A DNA stretch of 64,000 bases from assembly GCA_031287525.1 (NCBI GenBank), contig JAITSU010000002.1, positions 22,735 to 86,734 on the forward strand, written 5' to 3'. The stretch comes from Zoogloeaceae bacterium (GTDB lineage: Bacteria; Pseudomonadota; Gammaproteobacteria; Burkholderiales; Rhodocyclaceae). The translations under genes and the position numbers were made by a program. Every line of letters begins with the position of its first letter. Positions within the stretch are counted from its first letter, which is position 1. The notes under the pieces were generated by a model. The model was given only the letters and a program-made list of their open reading frames with translations. It did not search any database and was not told the origin of the DNA. Below, in pieces: positions 34,523 through 44,616 of this stretch.

Positions 34523-35293
34523 ATGCGCGCCATCAAGTCTCCTTTGAGTTGGATTCCAGTCTGGCGGCGCAATTTTCTGGTCTGGAAAAAAATGGCGCTG
34601 CCGTCCCTGCTCGGCAATCTGGCTGACCCGATGATTTACATGTTCGGGCTGGGTTACGGCTTGGGCGCGTTGCTGCCCTCGCTGGATGGGCAACCTTACG
34701 TCGCTTTTCTTGCCGCGGGCATCATTTGCGCCTCCACCATGAACGCCGCCAGCTTTGAATCCCTGTATTCCGCCTTCGCGCGGATGCAGGAACAGCGCAC
34801 CTGGGAAGCCATTTTCAACACGCCTTTGGGCTTGCCTGATGTGTTGGCGGGCGAACTCTTCTGGGCGGCGACCAAAGCCCTGTTTTCCGGCGCCGCCATT
34901 CTGCTGGTCGTCAGTTGCATGGGATTGGCGCACGGCGCGCTGGCGCTGCTTGTGCTGCCGGTTATCCTGCTCACCGGACTGGCGTTCGCCGCCCTGGGGC
35001 TGATTTGCACCATGCTTGCCCCGTCCTACGATTTTTTCATGTACTACTTCACCCTGTTCATCACGCCGATGACCCTGATTTCCGGCGTCTTCTTCCCCAC
35101 TGAACAACTCCCTGTCTGGCTGGCGACGGTGGGCGCGTGGTTGCCGCTGGCGCAAGGCGTGGCGCTGGCGCGTCCCCTCATGGCGGGGCAGTTGCCCGCC
35201 TGTGCGCTGACCCACATCGCCGCCCTGCTCGCCACTGTCCTGATCGCCTGGAATATCGCCCTCATCCTCGCCCGTCGCCGCTTGATGAAATAA
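34523..35293 (+). CDS. nodJ: NodJ-type ABC-2 transporter permease
   Basis: A 256-residue permease with six predicted TM segments and the ABC-2/NodJ pattern: NFLVWKKMALPSLLGNLADPMIYMFGLGYGLG, FLAAGIICASTMNAASFES, LPDVLAGELFWAATKA and LISGVFFPTEQLP. NodJ pairs with NodI; the matching ATPase is at 10429-11358. The ATG at 34523 follows the clcA stop by two bases, so the gene is read as part of the clcA transcript. Confidence 0.88.
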   Translation: MRAIKSPLSWIPVWRRNFLVWKKMALPSLLGNLADPMIYMFGLGYGLGALLPSLDGQPYVAFLAAGIICASTMNAASFESLYSAFARMQEQRTWEAIFNTPLGLPDVLAGELFWAATKALFSGAAILLVVSCMGLAHGALALLVLPVILLTGLAFAALGLICTMLAPSYDFFMYYFTLFITPMTLISGVFFPTEQLPVWLATVGAWLPLAQGVALARPLMAGQLPACALTHIAALLATVLIAWNIALILARRRLMK

Positions 35294-35316
35294 AAAAGGC
35301 GCCCGAAGGCGCCCAA
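35294..35316. terminator. Terminator between nodJ (+) and amtB (-)
   Basis: GGCGCC-CGAA-GGCGCC hairpin, preceded by AAAAAA. On the minus strand it ends in a T run and can therefore end the amtB transcript; it may also act for nodJ. Confidence 0.75.
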
Positions 35317-35350
35317 GGAGAGAGAGAGGGATCAACCCGACCCGGAGGAA

Positions 35351-36763
35351 TCAGAGGTGGTAAGCCGTTTCGCCGTGGGCGGTGATGTCCAGCCCTTCGC
35401 GTTCTTCTTCTTCCGGCACACGCAGCCCCACGCTCAAGTCGGCAATCTTGTAGGCGATGAAGGCGACGATGCCCGACCAGATGATGGTCACGCCCACGCT
35501 CTTGATTTGCACGATGACTTGCGAAACCATCGTGACGCCTTCGGCGTAGCCTTGACCGCCCAACCCGTCCGCCGCGAAGACGCCGGTCAGGATGGCGCCG
35601 ATAATACCGCCGACGCCATGCACACCGAAGACATCGAAGGCGTCATCCGCGCCGAGGATTTTCTTCAAGCCATTGACCCCCCACAGGCAGACAAAGCCCG
35701 CGATGACGCCGAGGACGATGGAACCCATCGGTCCGACAAAGCCCGCTGCCGGTGTGACGGCCACCAGACCGGCTACCGCGCCGGAAGCCGCGCCCAGACT
35801 GGAAGGCTTGCCCTTGAAGATGGCTTCGCCAGTGAGCCATGCCAGCGTCGCCGCCGCAGTCGCCAGAATGGTATTCACGAAAGCCAGACCCGCTTGACCG
35901 TTGGCAGCGCCGGCAGAACCGGCGTTGAAACCGAACCAGCCCACCCACAGCAGGGCAGCGCCGACCATCGTCAGGGTCAGGGAGTGCGGCGTCATGGCTT
36001 CACGCCCGAAACCAATCCGCTTGCCGAGCAGGTAAGCGCCCACCAGACCGGCGATACCGGCGTTGATGTGCACCACCGTGCCGCCCGCGAAGTCCAGCGC
36101 GCCGTCCGCGCCCAGGAAACCGCCGCCCCAGACGATGTGCGCCATCGGCACATAGCTGAAGGTGTACCAGATGATGGCGAAAATCACGACAGCGGAGAAT
36201 TTGATGCGTTCAGCGAACGAGCCGACAATCAGCGCCGTGGTGATGGCGGCAAAAGTGGATTGGAAGGCGACGAAGACATATTCAGGAATGGTCGCCAGAT
36301 TGGGGGACAAGCCATCCATCGTGATGCCTTTCAGGAAAATCTTGTCCAGATTGCCGATGAACAGCCCTTCGCCGGAAAACGCCAGACTGTACCCATACAC
36401 GCACCACAACAGGGTCATCAGGCAGAAGATGACGAACACATGCAGGAGCACGGAAAGCATGTTTTTGCTGCGCGCCAGCCCGCCGTAAAACAGCGCCAGA
36501 CCGGGAATAATCATCAGGATGACCAGCATGGTGGAGGTCAGCATCCAGGCGGTATCGCCCGTATCCAGCGTGGCAGCGGCTTCGACGACCGATTCTTCGA
36601 CTGTCGGCGCGGCAAGTTCGGGGGCAGCTTCCTCAATCACCATGTCGACGATGGTCGTCGTTTCGGTGACAGCGGGTTCCGTCGCGGCAGCTTCCTGCGC
36701 CCAGACGGGAGCGGAGAGGCTGACAGCGCCCAACAGGGCAAGTAACGCAAATAATCGTTTCAT
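35351..36763 (-). CDS. amtB: Ammonium transporter AmtB
   Basis: A 470-residue Amt/Rh channel. After a signal peptide (MKRLFALLALLGAVSLSAPVWA) comes an Ala/Glu/Val-rich linker of about 50 residues, then 11 TM helices with LALFYGGLARSKNML, GLSPNLATIPEYVFVAFQSTFA, WVGWFGFNAGSAG and DAFDVFGVHGVGG (His of the pore). It conducts ammonium and is gated by GlnK. The long linker before TM1 is more extended than in E. coli AmtB. Downstream of glnK with a 12-base gap, under nitrogen control (see 37170 and 37248). Confidence 0.95.
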   Translation of the reverse strand: MKRLFALLALLGAVSLSAPVWAQEAAATEPAVTETTTIVDMVIEEAAPELAAPTVEESVVEAAATLDTGDTAWMLTSTMLVILMIIPGLALFYGGLARSKNMLSVLLHVFVIFCLMTLLWCVYGYSLAFSGEGLFIGNLDKIFLKGITMDGLSPNLATIPEYVFVAFQSTFAAITTALIVGSFAERIKFSAVVIFAIIWYTFSYVPMAHIVWGGGFLGADGALDFAGGTVVHINAGIAGLVGAYLLGKRIGFGREAMTPHSLTLTMVGAALLWVGWFGFNAGSAGAANGQAGLAFVNTILATAAATLAWLTGEAIFKGKPSSLGAASGAVAGLVAVTPAAGFVGPMGSIVLGVIAGFVCLWGVNGLKKILGADDAFDVFGVHGVGGIIGAILTGVFAADGLGGQGYAEGVTMVSQVIVQIKSVGVTIIWSGIVAFIAYKIADLSVGLRVPEEEEREGLDITAHGETAYHL

Positions 36764-36775
36764 AACGGAATCTCC

Positions 36776-37159
<384 letters not shown>

Positions 37160-37169
37160 TCAGACTGGT

Positions 37170-37185
37170 AGCAGCCTTTGTGCCA
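37170..37185 (-). promoter_or_regulatory. Sigma54 (-24/-12) promoter of glnK-amtB
   Basis: The minus strand reads TGGCACAAAGGCTGCT, matching the TGGCACG-N4-TTGCW consensus with the invariant GG and GC correctly spaced. The predicted transcription start is about 45 bases before the glnK ATG. Confidence 0.85.
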
Positions 37186-37247
37186 GACGAATAAATCCTT
37201 TTGAATCATCGGGTTAAGCGAGATATGGCGTATCGGAACCTGCAAAT

Positions 37248-37264
37248 TGCACTAAATTGGTGCA
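37248..37264. promoter_or_regulatory. NtrC binding site upstream of glnK
   Basis: TGCACTAAATTGGTGCA matches the NtrC consensus TGCACY-N5-GGTGCA exactly. It lies about 75 bases upstream of the sigma54 promoter, the usual enhancer position. A weaker half-site (GGCGCACCA) follows at about 37278. Confidence 0.85.
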
Positions 37265-37305
37265 ATGCCGTTGCTGTGGCGCACCAGGATGGGATAAAGC
37301 ACTAA

Positions 37306-37376
37306 GGTAGGGCGCGTTTTCCGAGCGCGCCGGATGTTTGGGTTTGACGTAGGGGTAGATGGAACATCGCCCCTAC
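37306..37376. repeat. Two dispersed palindromes between glnK promoter and nudB
   Basis: 37306-37333 is a GTAGGGCGCGTTTTCCGAGC-type palindrome like the one at 20268. 37349-37376 is a degenerate GTAGGGGC...GCCCCTAC unit that overlaps the nudB stop codon. Confidence 0.7.
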
Positions 37377-37825
37377 GCCATTCCGCCATGCCGTATCGCC
37401 TCACCCATCTGTAAAATCGCGTCGCGGTTCGTTTCGGAAAAACAACGGGCGGCGGCTTCTGCTGTTGGCAGCCAGCAATAATCGCGGTGTTCGGCGGGCG
37501 TGAGGCGAATGTTCTGGCGGGTGGGGATTTGCAGGGAAAACAGGTGTTCGGTATTGCGCGTCACGCCGGGCGCGTAGCGATGCCGCCATTCGGGAAAAAT
37601 CCCGAATACCCGGCTTTGCCGCCAATCCAGTAATTGCTGCGGCGGTACGACAATGCCGGTTTCCTCGGCAACTTCGCGCAAGGCGGTTTCCGCCAGCGTT
37701 TCGCCCTCTTCCTGACTGCCGGTGACCGATTGCCAGTAACCCGCATGCGCGGCGCGTTCCAGGAGCAGAAAGTCCAGACGTGGCGTGTGAATGACGACGA
37801 GGACGGAAACGGGTTTTTTGTACAT
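37373..37825 (-). CDS. nudB: Dihydroneopterin triphosphate pyrophosphohydrolase (Nudix)
   Basis: About 150 residues from the ATG at 37825, YKKPVSVLVVIHTPRLDFLLLER being the typical NudB start. The Nudix box is GSQEEGETLAETALREVAEETGI. It removes pyrophosphate from dihydroneopterin triphosphate in folate synthesis. It sits right after aspS, as in other Betaproteobacteria. A further upstream start would add nine residues. Confidence 0.9.
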   Translation of the reverse strand: MYKKPVSVLVVIHTPRLDFLLLERAAHAGYWQSVTGSQEEGETLAETALREVAEETGIVVPPQQLLDWRQSRVFGIFPEWRHRYAPGVTRNTEHLFSLQIPTRQNIRLTPAEHRDYCWLPTAEAAARCFSETNRDAILQMGEAIRHGGMA

Positions 37826-37876
37826 CAGAAATGAACGGCGACGAGCCTGCAAGCGCGTCGCCGCAAACTTTCTCTG

Positions 37877-39661
37877 TCACCTGTCTTCTGAGACCTGTTG
37901 CCGCAACCGGATATGCAATTCCCGCAACTGCTTTTCATCCACGCCGGAAGGGGCGTCAGTCAGGAGGCATTGGGCGCGTTGGGTCTTGGGGAAGGCGATG
38001 ACGTCGCGGATGGATTCCGCGCCGGTCATCATGGTCACGATGCGGTCAAGACCAAACGCCAGCCCGCCGTGCGGGGGCGCGCCGTATTTCAGGGCGTCGA
38101 GCAGGAAGCCGAATTTGGCTTGTTGTTCTTCCGCGCCGATGTTCAACGCCTGAAAAACCTGTTCCTGCACTTCCGGTTTGTGGATACGGATGGAGCCGCC
38201 GCCGATTTCCCAACCGTTTAACGCCAAATCGTAGGCTTTGGCGAGGCATTGGCCGGGATCGGTTTGCAGCAGGGCGATGTGTTCGTCCTTGGGACTGGTG
38301 AAGGGGTGGTGGCAGGCGCTCCAGCGTTTGGCTTCTTCGTCGTATTCAAACATGGGGAAGTCGATGACCCACAGGGGTTCCCATGCCTTGCCGTTCAAAA
38401 ATCCCTTTTCGTGTCCGAGTTTGACGCGCAATGCGCCCAAGGCGTCGTTCACCACCTTGGTCTTGTCCGCGCCGAAGAAAATCAGGTCGCCGGATTGCGC
38501 GCCCGTGCGTTGCAGGATGGTTTTTAACGCGGTTTCGTGCAGGTTTTTGACAATGGGCGATTGCAGGCCGGTTTCGTTCGCCTGACTCGCGTCGTTGACC
38601 TTGATGTAGGCCAGTCCCTTGGCACCGTAGATGCCGACGAATTTGCCGTATTCGTCGATTTCGCCACGGGTGAGGCTGGCACCGCCAGGAATCCGCAGGG
38701 CGGCGACGCGACCGCCGGTGGTGGCGGGGGTGGAGAAGACCTTGAAGGCGACATCTTGCACCGCGTCGGTGACATCGACGAGTTCAAGGGTCACGCGCAA
38801 GTCGGGTTTGTCAGAGCCGAAGCGCGACATGGCTTCGGCATAGCTCATGCGCGGAAAAGGGTCGGGCAGGTCGACGTCGATGGCGTCCTTGAAGACGTAG
38901 CGAATCAGTTGCTCAATCAGCCCGGTGATTTCGGCCTCGTTCATGAACGAGGTTTCGATATCGACCTGGGTGAATTCGGGCTGACGGTCGGCGCGCAAGT
39001 CTTCGTCGCGGAAGCATTTGACGATTTGGTAGTAGCGGTCAAAGCCCGCGACCATCAGGAGTTGTTTGAACAGTTGCGGCGATTGCGGCAGGGCGAAAAA
39101 TTGTCCGGCATGGACGCGCGAGGGTACGAGGTAGTCGCGCGCGCCTTCGGGTGTGCTCTTGGTGAGCATGGGGGTTTCCACGTCGATGAAGCCGTGGTCG
39201 TCGAGAAAACGGCGGAAAGCGCGCGCGGTCTTGTAGCGCAGTTGCAGGTTTTTCTGCATTTCCGGGCGTCTGAGGTCGATGACGCGATGGGTGAGGCGCA
39301 CAGTTTCCGTCAGGTTTTCGTCGTCAAGCTGAAAAGGCGGCGTGACGGAAGGATTCAGCACTTCAATGTCATGGCAGAGCACTTCAATGTCGCCAGAAGC
39401 GAGGTTGGGATTCCTCGTGCCTTCGGGACGCATCCGCACTTTGCCGGTGATTTTCAGGCAAAACTCGTTTCGCACGGATTCGGCAATCTGGAACATGTCG
39501 GCACGGTCGGGGTCGCAGACGATTTGCGCCAGCCCTTCGCGGTCGCGCAGGTCGATGAAAATGACGCCGCCGTGGTCGCGGCGACGATGCGCCCATCCGG
39601 CAAGGGTGACCGTCTGGTCGCAGAGAGAGGCGTTCAATTCGCCGCAGTAATGAGTTCGCAT
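37877..39661 (-). CDS. aspS: Aspartyl-tRNA synthetase
   Basis: A 594-residue class II synthetase of the bacterial type: N-terminal OB-fold (residues 1-105), class II motif 2 ([20 protein letters not shown]), a GAD insertion domain (about 290-410) and motif 3 ([15 protein letters not shown]). Whether it also charges tRNA-Asn cannot be decided from this window. Its start overlaps the DUF502 stop by one base. Confidence 0.95.
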   Translation of the reverse strand: MRTHYCGELNASLCDQTVTLAGWAHRRRDHGGVIFIDLRDREGLAQIVCDPDRADMFQIAESVRNEFCLKITGKVRMRPEGTRNPNLASGDIEVLCHDIEVLNPSVTPPFQLDDENLTETVRLTHRVIDLRRPEMQKNLQLRYKTARAFRRFLDDHGFIDVETPMLTKSTPEGARDYLVPSRVHAGQFFALPQSPQLFKQLLMVAGFDRYYQIVKCFRDEDLRADRQPEFTQVDIETSFMNEAEITGLIEQLIRYVFKDAIDVDLPDPFPRMSYAEAMSRFGSDKPDLRVTLELVDVTDAVQDVAFKVFSTPATTGGRVAALRIPGGASLTRGEIDEYGKFVGIYGAKGLAYIKVNDASQANETGLQSPIVKNLHETALKTILQRTGAQSGDLIFFGADKTKVVNDALGALRVKLGHEKGFLNGKAWEPLWVIDFPMFEYDEEAKRWSACHHPFTSPKDEHIALLQTDPGQCLAKAYDLALNGWEIGGGSIRIHKPEVQEQVFQALNIGAEEQQAKFGFLLDALKYGAPPHGGLAFGLDRIVTMMTGAESIRDVIAFPKTQRAQCLLTDAPSGVDEKQLRELHIRLRQQVSEDR

Positions 39662-40404
39662 CAGGAATTTCCAGGAGTTTGAGTTTGTGAAGAAGAAGCA
39701 GGCGAGGCTGCGTCGTGAGCTTTGGCGCTGGTTGTGGCGAGCCTGGTGGGTTTTGGTTTGGGCGGGACGACGCCCATGGAAACGATGTATTTCAGGGCTT
39801 CATCCACGCTGATTTTGAGTTCCACCACTTCTTCGCTTTTCATCATCAGAAAAAAGCCGGAAGTGGGATTGGGCGTGGTGGGTACGTAAACGCTGACGTA
39901 ACTGCCTTGCAGGTGGTTCGCCACGTCGCCGCCGGGTTTGCCCGTTAAAAAGGCAATCGTCCAGCTTCCCTTGCGCGGGTATTCCACCAGCAACGCCTTG
40001 CGGAAGGCGTTGCCGTTGGGCGACAGGAGGGTGTCGGAAACCTGCTTGACCGCGTTGTAGAGGGCATTGACCACCGGAATACGGGCGAGAAGCTGTTCCC
40101 AGGAACGCCACAGCTTTTCTCCAATCAGGTTGGTCGCCAGCACGCCGGAGACGAAAATGGTCGCCAGCGTCAGCGCCGCCCCCACGCCGGGAATGTTGAA
40201 ACCGATCAGGTTTTTGGGATGTATCGCCTGCGGCAGCAGCAGCAGGGATTGATCCATGACGTTGATGATCATGGACAACACCCATACGGTAATGACCAGC
40301 GGCACCCAGATCAACAGACCGGTGATGAAGTAACGCTTGAAGGTGGGAGGTTTGAAGGCAAACACGGCGGCGTAAAACTTTAACTCGCGGCAGCGCAGGC
40401 GCAA
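39661..40404 (-). CDS. DUF502 inner-membrane protein
   Basis: A 247-residue membrane protein with [64 protein letters not shown] and [13 protein letters not shown], the DUF502 pattern. The C-terminal 35 residues are disordered (Pro, Ala, Ser, Thr). Function unknown; the gene order fmdB-DUF502-aspS is conserved in Betaproteobacteria. The start overlaps fmdB by 25 bases. Confidence 0.9.
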   Translation of the reverse strand: MRLRCRELKFYAAVFAFKPPTFKRYFITGLLIWVPLVITVWVLSMIINVMDQSLLLLPQAIHPKNLIGFNIPGVGAALTLATIFVSGVLATNLIGEKLWRSWEQLLARIPVVNALYNAVKQVSDTLLSPNGNAFRKALLVEYPRKGSWTIAFLTGKPGGDVANHLQGSYVSVYVPTTPNPTSGFFLMMKSEEVVELKISVDEALKYIVSMGVVPPKPKPTRLATTSAKAHDAASPASSSQTQTPGNS

Positions 40405-40631
40405 GCGCCGTCACCACCCTGACAGGGCGGCGGGCTGGATGGCTTGGCGGCTTGCTTGAAGTCGGTCGCGTACCAGCCGCTTCCCTTCAACTGGAATCCG
40501 GCGGCGGAAAGCAGCTTTTTGTAACGATCCGCGCCGCATTGCGGGCAGACGCGCAACACGGGGTCGCTCAGTTTTTGCAGATGTTCTTTTTGAAAGCCGC
40601 AATCGGCGCAACGATATTCGTAAATAGGCAT
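40380..40631 (-). CDS. FmdB-type zinc ribbon protein
   Basis: An 83-residue protein opening MPIYEYRCADCGFQKEHLQK and continuing with CPQCG, the two CxxC knuckles of the FmdB/regulatory zinc ribbon. The C-terminus contains an extra Cys-rich piece ([13 protein letters not shown]). Role unknown. Confidence 0.9.
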   Translation of the reverse strand: MPIYEYRCADCGFQKEHLQKLSDPVLRVCPQCGADRYKKLLSAAGFQLKGSGWYATDFKQAAKPSSPPPCQGGDGACACAAAS

Positions 40632-40725
40632 GATGAATCTCCAGGAGGGCGAACATTATAACCAAACCACAGGCGCGGGTTAAATACTCTGTTGCGGCGC
40701 AATATCGGGTTCAGTCAACCCGAAT

Positions 40726-41580
40726 TTACCCGATTGCTGACAGATAGAGGTGGTTGAGATTCTTGCCCCAGAACAGCGCGATGACTCCGGCGATGGCGAG
40801 ATAGGGGCCGAAGGGGATAGGCACGTTGCGACCATGCCGGGTAAAGACAATCAGCCCAATGCCGATTGCCGCCCCGACCAGCGAGGAAATCAGCACAATG
40901 ACGGGCAACATGAGCCAGCCCATCCATGCGCCCAGGGCGGCGAGCAATTTGAAATCGCCATAACCCATGCCTTCTTTGCCAGTTGCCAATTTGAACGCCC
41001 AATACACCGACCAGAGCGTGAGATAACCCGCTGCCGCGCCGATCACGGCATCCGACAGGGACACAAACTGACCGGAAAGATTGAACAACAGCCCCAGCCA
41101 GACGAGTGGCAAGGTGATGCTGTCGGGCAGAAGCTGGGTATCCAGGTCGATCATCGCCAGCGCCAGCAAAGCCCACAGGAGCAAAGCGGCTCCCGCAGCT
41201 TGCCAGCCCGCGCCGAAATGACACGCCGCCGCCACACCCAGCGCCGCCGCCGCCAGTTCGATCAGCGGATAACGCAGCGAAATGGGCGCGCGGCAGGATT
41301 TGCACTTGCCGCGCAGGAACAGATAGCTGATGACGGGAATGTTCTCCCACGCCGAAATGAGATGCCCGCAATGCGGGCAACGGGAACGGGGCGCGGCGAG
41401 GTTGAACACTTCCTCCTCCGGCAAACTTTCGCCTTGCAGTTCAGCGCACTGCGCCCGCCACTCGCGTTCCAGCATCCTGGGCAGACGGTGGATGACGACA
41501 TTCAAAAAACTGCCCATCATCAAGCCCATCAAACCCAGGGTGAGCGGAAAAAATTCCGCTCCGAACAATGCCTGCATCAA
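40726..41580 (-). CDS. pilD: Type IV prepilin peptidase / N-methyltransferase
   Basis: A 284-residue membrane protease. The cytoplasmic zinc loop has two CxxC pairs (RCPHCGHLIS and KCKSCRAP). The catalytic aspartates lie in MIDLDTQLLPD and GYGDFKLLAALG. It trims and methylates prepilins. Last gene of pilB-pilC-pilD, overlapping pilC by 4 bases. Confidence 0.95.
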   Translation of the reverse strand: MMQALFGAEFFPLTLGLMGLMMGSFLNVVIHRLPRMLEREWRAQCAELQGESLPEEEVFNLAAPRSRCPHCGHLISAWENIPVISYLFLRGKCKSCRAPISLRYPLIELAAAALGVAAACHFGAGWQAAGAALLLWALLALAMIDLDTQLLPDSITLPLVWLGLLFNLSGQFVSLSDAVIGAAAGYLTLWSVYWAFKLATGKEGMGYGDFKLLAALGAWMGWLMLPVIVLISSLVGAAIGIGLIVFTRHGRNVPIPFGPYLAIAGVIALFWGKNLNHLYLSAIG

Positions 41581-42800
41581 ACAACGCTGCCCATCTTGAA
41601 GATCGGCAGATACATGGCAACGACCATGCCGCCGATCAGAATACCCAGAACGACCATGAGGATCGGCTCCATCAGGCTGGACAGCGCGGCAACGGCATCG
41701 TCGACTTCCTGGTCATAGAAATCGGCGATCTTGCTGAGCATACTATCCAGCGCGCCGGATTCCTCCCCGATGGCGATCATCTGGGTGACCATGTTGGGAA
41801 AGAGATTGGTGTTTTGCACCGAGGCTGTCAGGCTTACCCCGGTACTGACATCGTTGCGGATACGATGCGTGGCGACTTTATAGACGTAATTGCCGGATGC
41901 GCCGCCCACGGAATCCAGCGATTCCACCAGTGGTACGCCCGCCGCGAACATGGTCGACAGAGTGCGGTTCCAGCGCGCGATGACGGATTTGCGGATCAGG
42001 TCGCCAAACAGCGGCACACGCAACAGGAAACGATCCATGGCGAACTGCATTTTTTCCGAGCGTTTCCAGGTGTAGAAAAAGAACCAGATCGCAAAGACGG
42101 GAACCCCAATGATGATGAACCACCAGTCCACGAAATACTCGGATATGGCAACAACAATTTGCGTGGGCAGCGGCAGTTCCGCGCCAAAATCATCAAAGAT
42201 TCTCTTGAACGCCGGGATCACGAACAGCATGATGACCGTTATGACGATTGCGGCGACGACCAACACGGCGATGGGGTAGAACAGGGCGGATTTGATCTTG
42301 CCCTTGATGGCGAGCATCTTTTCCTTGTACGAGGCCAGCCGCTCCAGCAGGGCATCAAGAATACCCCCTTGTTCGCCTGCCTGTACCAGATTGCAATAGA
42401 GGGTGTCGAAGTAAAGCGGATGTTTTCTGAATGCCGCAGACAGCGAATTCCCGGTTTCAACATCAGACTTGATGTCCAGCAACAGTTTGCCGACCGAAGG
42501 ATTGGCGTGACCGCGCCCAACGATGTCGAAAGACTGCAACATGGGTACACCGGAACGCAACATGGTGGCCAGTTGCCGGGTAAACATCGAGATGTCTTTA
42601 TCGGTAATTTTCTTGCCTGACTTGAAGCGCTGTTTGCTGACTTTGGAAACCGAAATGCCCTGACGACGCAGGGTGGACTGCACCACGCTTTCTGTCGTGG
42701 CGTGCATTTCACCGCTGACCTTCTTGCCTTCCCGGTTCCTGCCTTCCCATGTAAAGGCGAATTCCTTGATTTTGTTGGCAGCATTGGAACGTGTAGCCAT
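41577..42800 (-). CDS. pilC: Type IV pilus inner-membrane platform protein PilC
   Basis: A 407-residue protein with two GspF domains (FTRQLATMLRSGVPMLQSFDIV and WNRTLSTMFAAGVPLVESLDSV) and three TM segments. It connects the PilB ATPase to pilus assembly. Confidence 0.95.
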   Translation of the reverse strand: MATRSNAANKIKEFAFTWEGRNREGKKVSGEMHATTESVVQSTLRRQGISVSKVSKQRFKSGKKITDKDISMFTRQLATMLRSGVPMLQSFDIVGRGHANPSVGKLLLDIKSDVETGNSLSAAFRKHPLYFDTLYCNLVQAGEQGGILDALLERLASYKEKMLAIKGKIKSALFYPIAVLVVAAIVITVIMLFVIPAFKRIFDDFGAELPLPTQIVVAISEYFVDWWFIIIGVPVFAIWFFFYTWKRSEKMQFAMDRFLLRVPLFGDLIRKSVIARWNRTLSTMFAAGVPLVESLDSVGGASGNYVYKVATHRIRNDVSTGVSLTASVQNTNLFPNMVTQMIAIGEESGALDSMLSKIADFYDQEVDDAVAALSSLMEPILMVVLGILIGGMVVAMYLPIFKMGSVV

Positions 42801-42814
42801 GTTCGTTTTCCTTT

Positions 42815-44497
42815 TTAAACGTTGGTCGTGCTCAAAACTTCTTCAAGTGAGGTAAGCCCCTGCTTGACTTTAATCAGCCCTGATTCGCGCAGGTTTTTGA
42901 CGCCTTCTTTCGCGGCTTGGGCGGCGATATCCAGAGAGGTGCCGTTGGCCATGATGATGCGCTGGATTTCTTCGCTTACCGGCATAACCTGATAAATGCC
43001 GACTCGCCCCTTATAACCTTTGCCCTTGCAACGTTCGCAACCTCTGGGGCCGTACAGTGTCCAGGAACCGTCCAGTTCAGCTTCCTTGAAACCCGCTTCG
43101 AGCAGAGTCTGTTTGGGTACTTCCATGGGTTGCTTGCAGGCGCACAAACGGCGCGCCAGCCGTTGCGCCGTCACCAGCAGCACGCTGGAAGCGATGTTGA
43201 AGGTCGGGATACCCATGTTCATCAAACGGTTCAGGGTTTGCGGCGCGTCATTGGTGTGCAGGGTGGAGAGCACCATGTGTCCGGTCTGCGCCGCCTTGAC
43301 GGCGATTTCCGCCGTTTCCAGATCGCGGATTTCGCCCACCATGATGATGTCCGGGTCTTGCCGCAGGAAGGAGCGCAGCGCGGCGGCGAAGGTGAGACCG
43401 GATTTATCGTCGACATTGACCTGGTTGATGCCTGCCAGATTGATTTCCGCCGGGTCTTCGGCAGTGGAAATGTTGACGCCGGGTTTATTCAGGATGTTGA
43501 GACAGGTATAGAGCGATACCGTTTTGCCGGAGCCGGTGGGACCGGTTACCAGCACCATGCCGTAGGGACGCTGGACGGCATCCAGCAGTGTGGCTTTCTG
43601 CTCCGGCTCATAACCCAGCGCCTCAATGCCCAGCGTGGCGGAAGTCGGGTCGAGAATCCGCATCACGATTTTTTCGCCGTGCAGGGTGGGCAGGGTACTG
43701 ACCCGGAAATCAATGGCGCGGGATTTCGACAACACCAGCTTCATGCGCCCATCCTGCGGTATGCGCTTTTCCGCGATATTGAGCCGGGACAGCACCTTGA
43801 TGCGCGAAGCGAGCTTGTCCTTGATGGCGAGCGGCGGCGAGCTGGCTTCTTTCAGCGCGCCGTCTATGCGAAAACGGATGCGGTAGAACTTTTCGTAAGG
43901 TTCCAGATGAATGTCGGACGCCCCCTCGTTGATGGCGTCGATCAGCACTTTTTGCAGGAATTTGACGACAGGCGCGTCTTCTACATCATCGACACCGCCT
44001 TCATCATCTGCAAAATTAAAATCCATGTCGGAGTCGCTCAACTTTTTCAGCATTTCGTTGGCGGTTTCCGAGAACTTGGCAATCTGGGGCAAGAGCTTGT
44101 CGATCTCGACGACAACGCAATCGAGCGTCAGGCTGCTCTGAAAACGGATTTCTTCCAGTCCTCGCCGGTTGGCGGGATCTGCCGTAGCGACGGTCAGGTG
44201 GTTGCCGCGCTTGAAAAGGGGAACGATACGATGCTGGGCGATGAGCTTCTGGTCAACCACATTGGACGGGAAGTAGGCGTCATCGAAGGCAGCCAGGTCG
44301 AGGAGCGGCGTGTTGAAGGTTTCCGATGCGAATTTCGCCAGCGCTGATGCCTGTATTCTGCCGCTGCCGCTCACTTCTTCCGGAAAGGAAGTCTTGTTGG
44401 CGACCGACTGCTCCAACATGCGTTCCGCTTCGCCGCTTTCCAGCAGGTTTGCGCGCACCAGAGCCAGTGCCAGTCCGCTTAAGTTCGATTCAGCCAT
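42815..44497 (-). CDS. pilB: Type IV pilus extension ATPase PilB
   Basis: A 560-residue assembly ATPase: N-terminal MshEN domain, Walker A GPTGSGKTVSLYTC, Asp box (TAEDPAEINLAGINQ), Walker B IIMVGEIRDLETAEIA, His box TGHMVLSTLHTNDA and the zinc tetracysteine motif (LCACKQP ... GCERCKGKGY). It powers pilus extension. It heads pilB-pilC-pilD; no pilA is present. Confidence 0.96.
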   Translation of the reverse strand: MAESNLSGLALALVRANLLESGEAERMLEQSVANKTSFPEEVSGSGRIQASALAKFASETFNTPLLDLAAFDDAYFPSNVVDQKLIAQHRIVPLFKRGNHLTVATADPANRRGLEEIRFQSSLTLDCVVVEIDKLLPQIAKFSETANEMLKKLSDSDMDFNFADDEGGVDDVEDAPVVKFLQKVLIDAINEGASDIHLEPYEKFYRIRFRIDGALKEASSPPLAIKDKLASRIKVLSRLNIAEKRIPQDGRMKLVLSKSRAIDFRVSTLPTLHGEKIVMRILDPTSATLGIEALGYEPEQKATLLDAVQRPYGMVLVTGPTGSGKTVSLYTCLNILNKPGVNISTAEDPAEINLAGINQVNVDDKSGLTFAAALRSFLRQDPDIIMVGEIRDLETAEIAVKAAQTGHMVLSTLHTNDAPQTLNRLMNMGIPTFNIASSVLLVTAQRLARRLCACKQPMEVPKQTLLEAGFKEAELDGSWTLYGPRGCERCKGKGYKGRVGIYQVMPVSEEIQRIIMANGTSLDIAAQAAKEGVKNLRESGLIKVKQGLTSLEEVLSTTNV

Positions 44498-44579
44498 GGT
44501 TAACCGATAAACATCATAAATGGTGGTTAATAATGCAACGACATCAATGTTTTGTAAAGGTTAATTGATGTTTAGTGTC

Positions 44580-44604
44580 AAAAAACAGGGGCTTTTTCCC
44601 TGTT
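44580..44604 (-). terminator. Terminator after the CorC-like gene
   Basis: On the minus strand AACAGGG and CCCTGTT pair around AAAAAGC and lead into TTTTTT. It ends the ypjD/corC transcript ahead of pilB. Confidence 0.75.
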
Positions 44605-44616
44605 ATGGGCACGCCT

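Noticed and set aside
42917..44347. A 476-codon open frame antisense to pilB
   Set aside because: The sense frame is an unmistakable PilB ATPase; the antisense frame shows no domain and is a composition effect.
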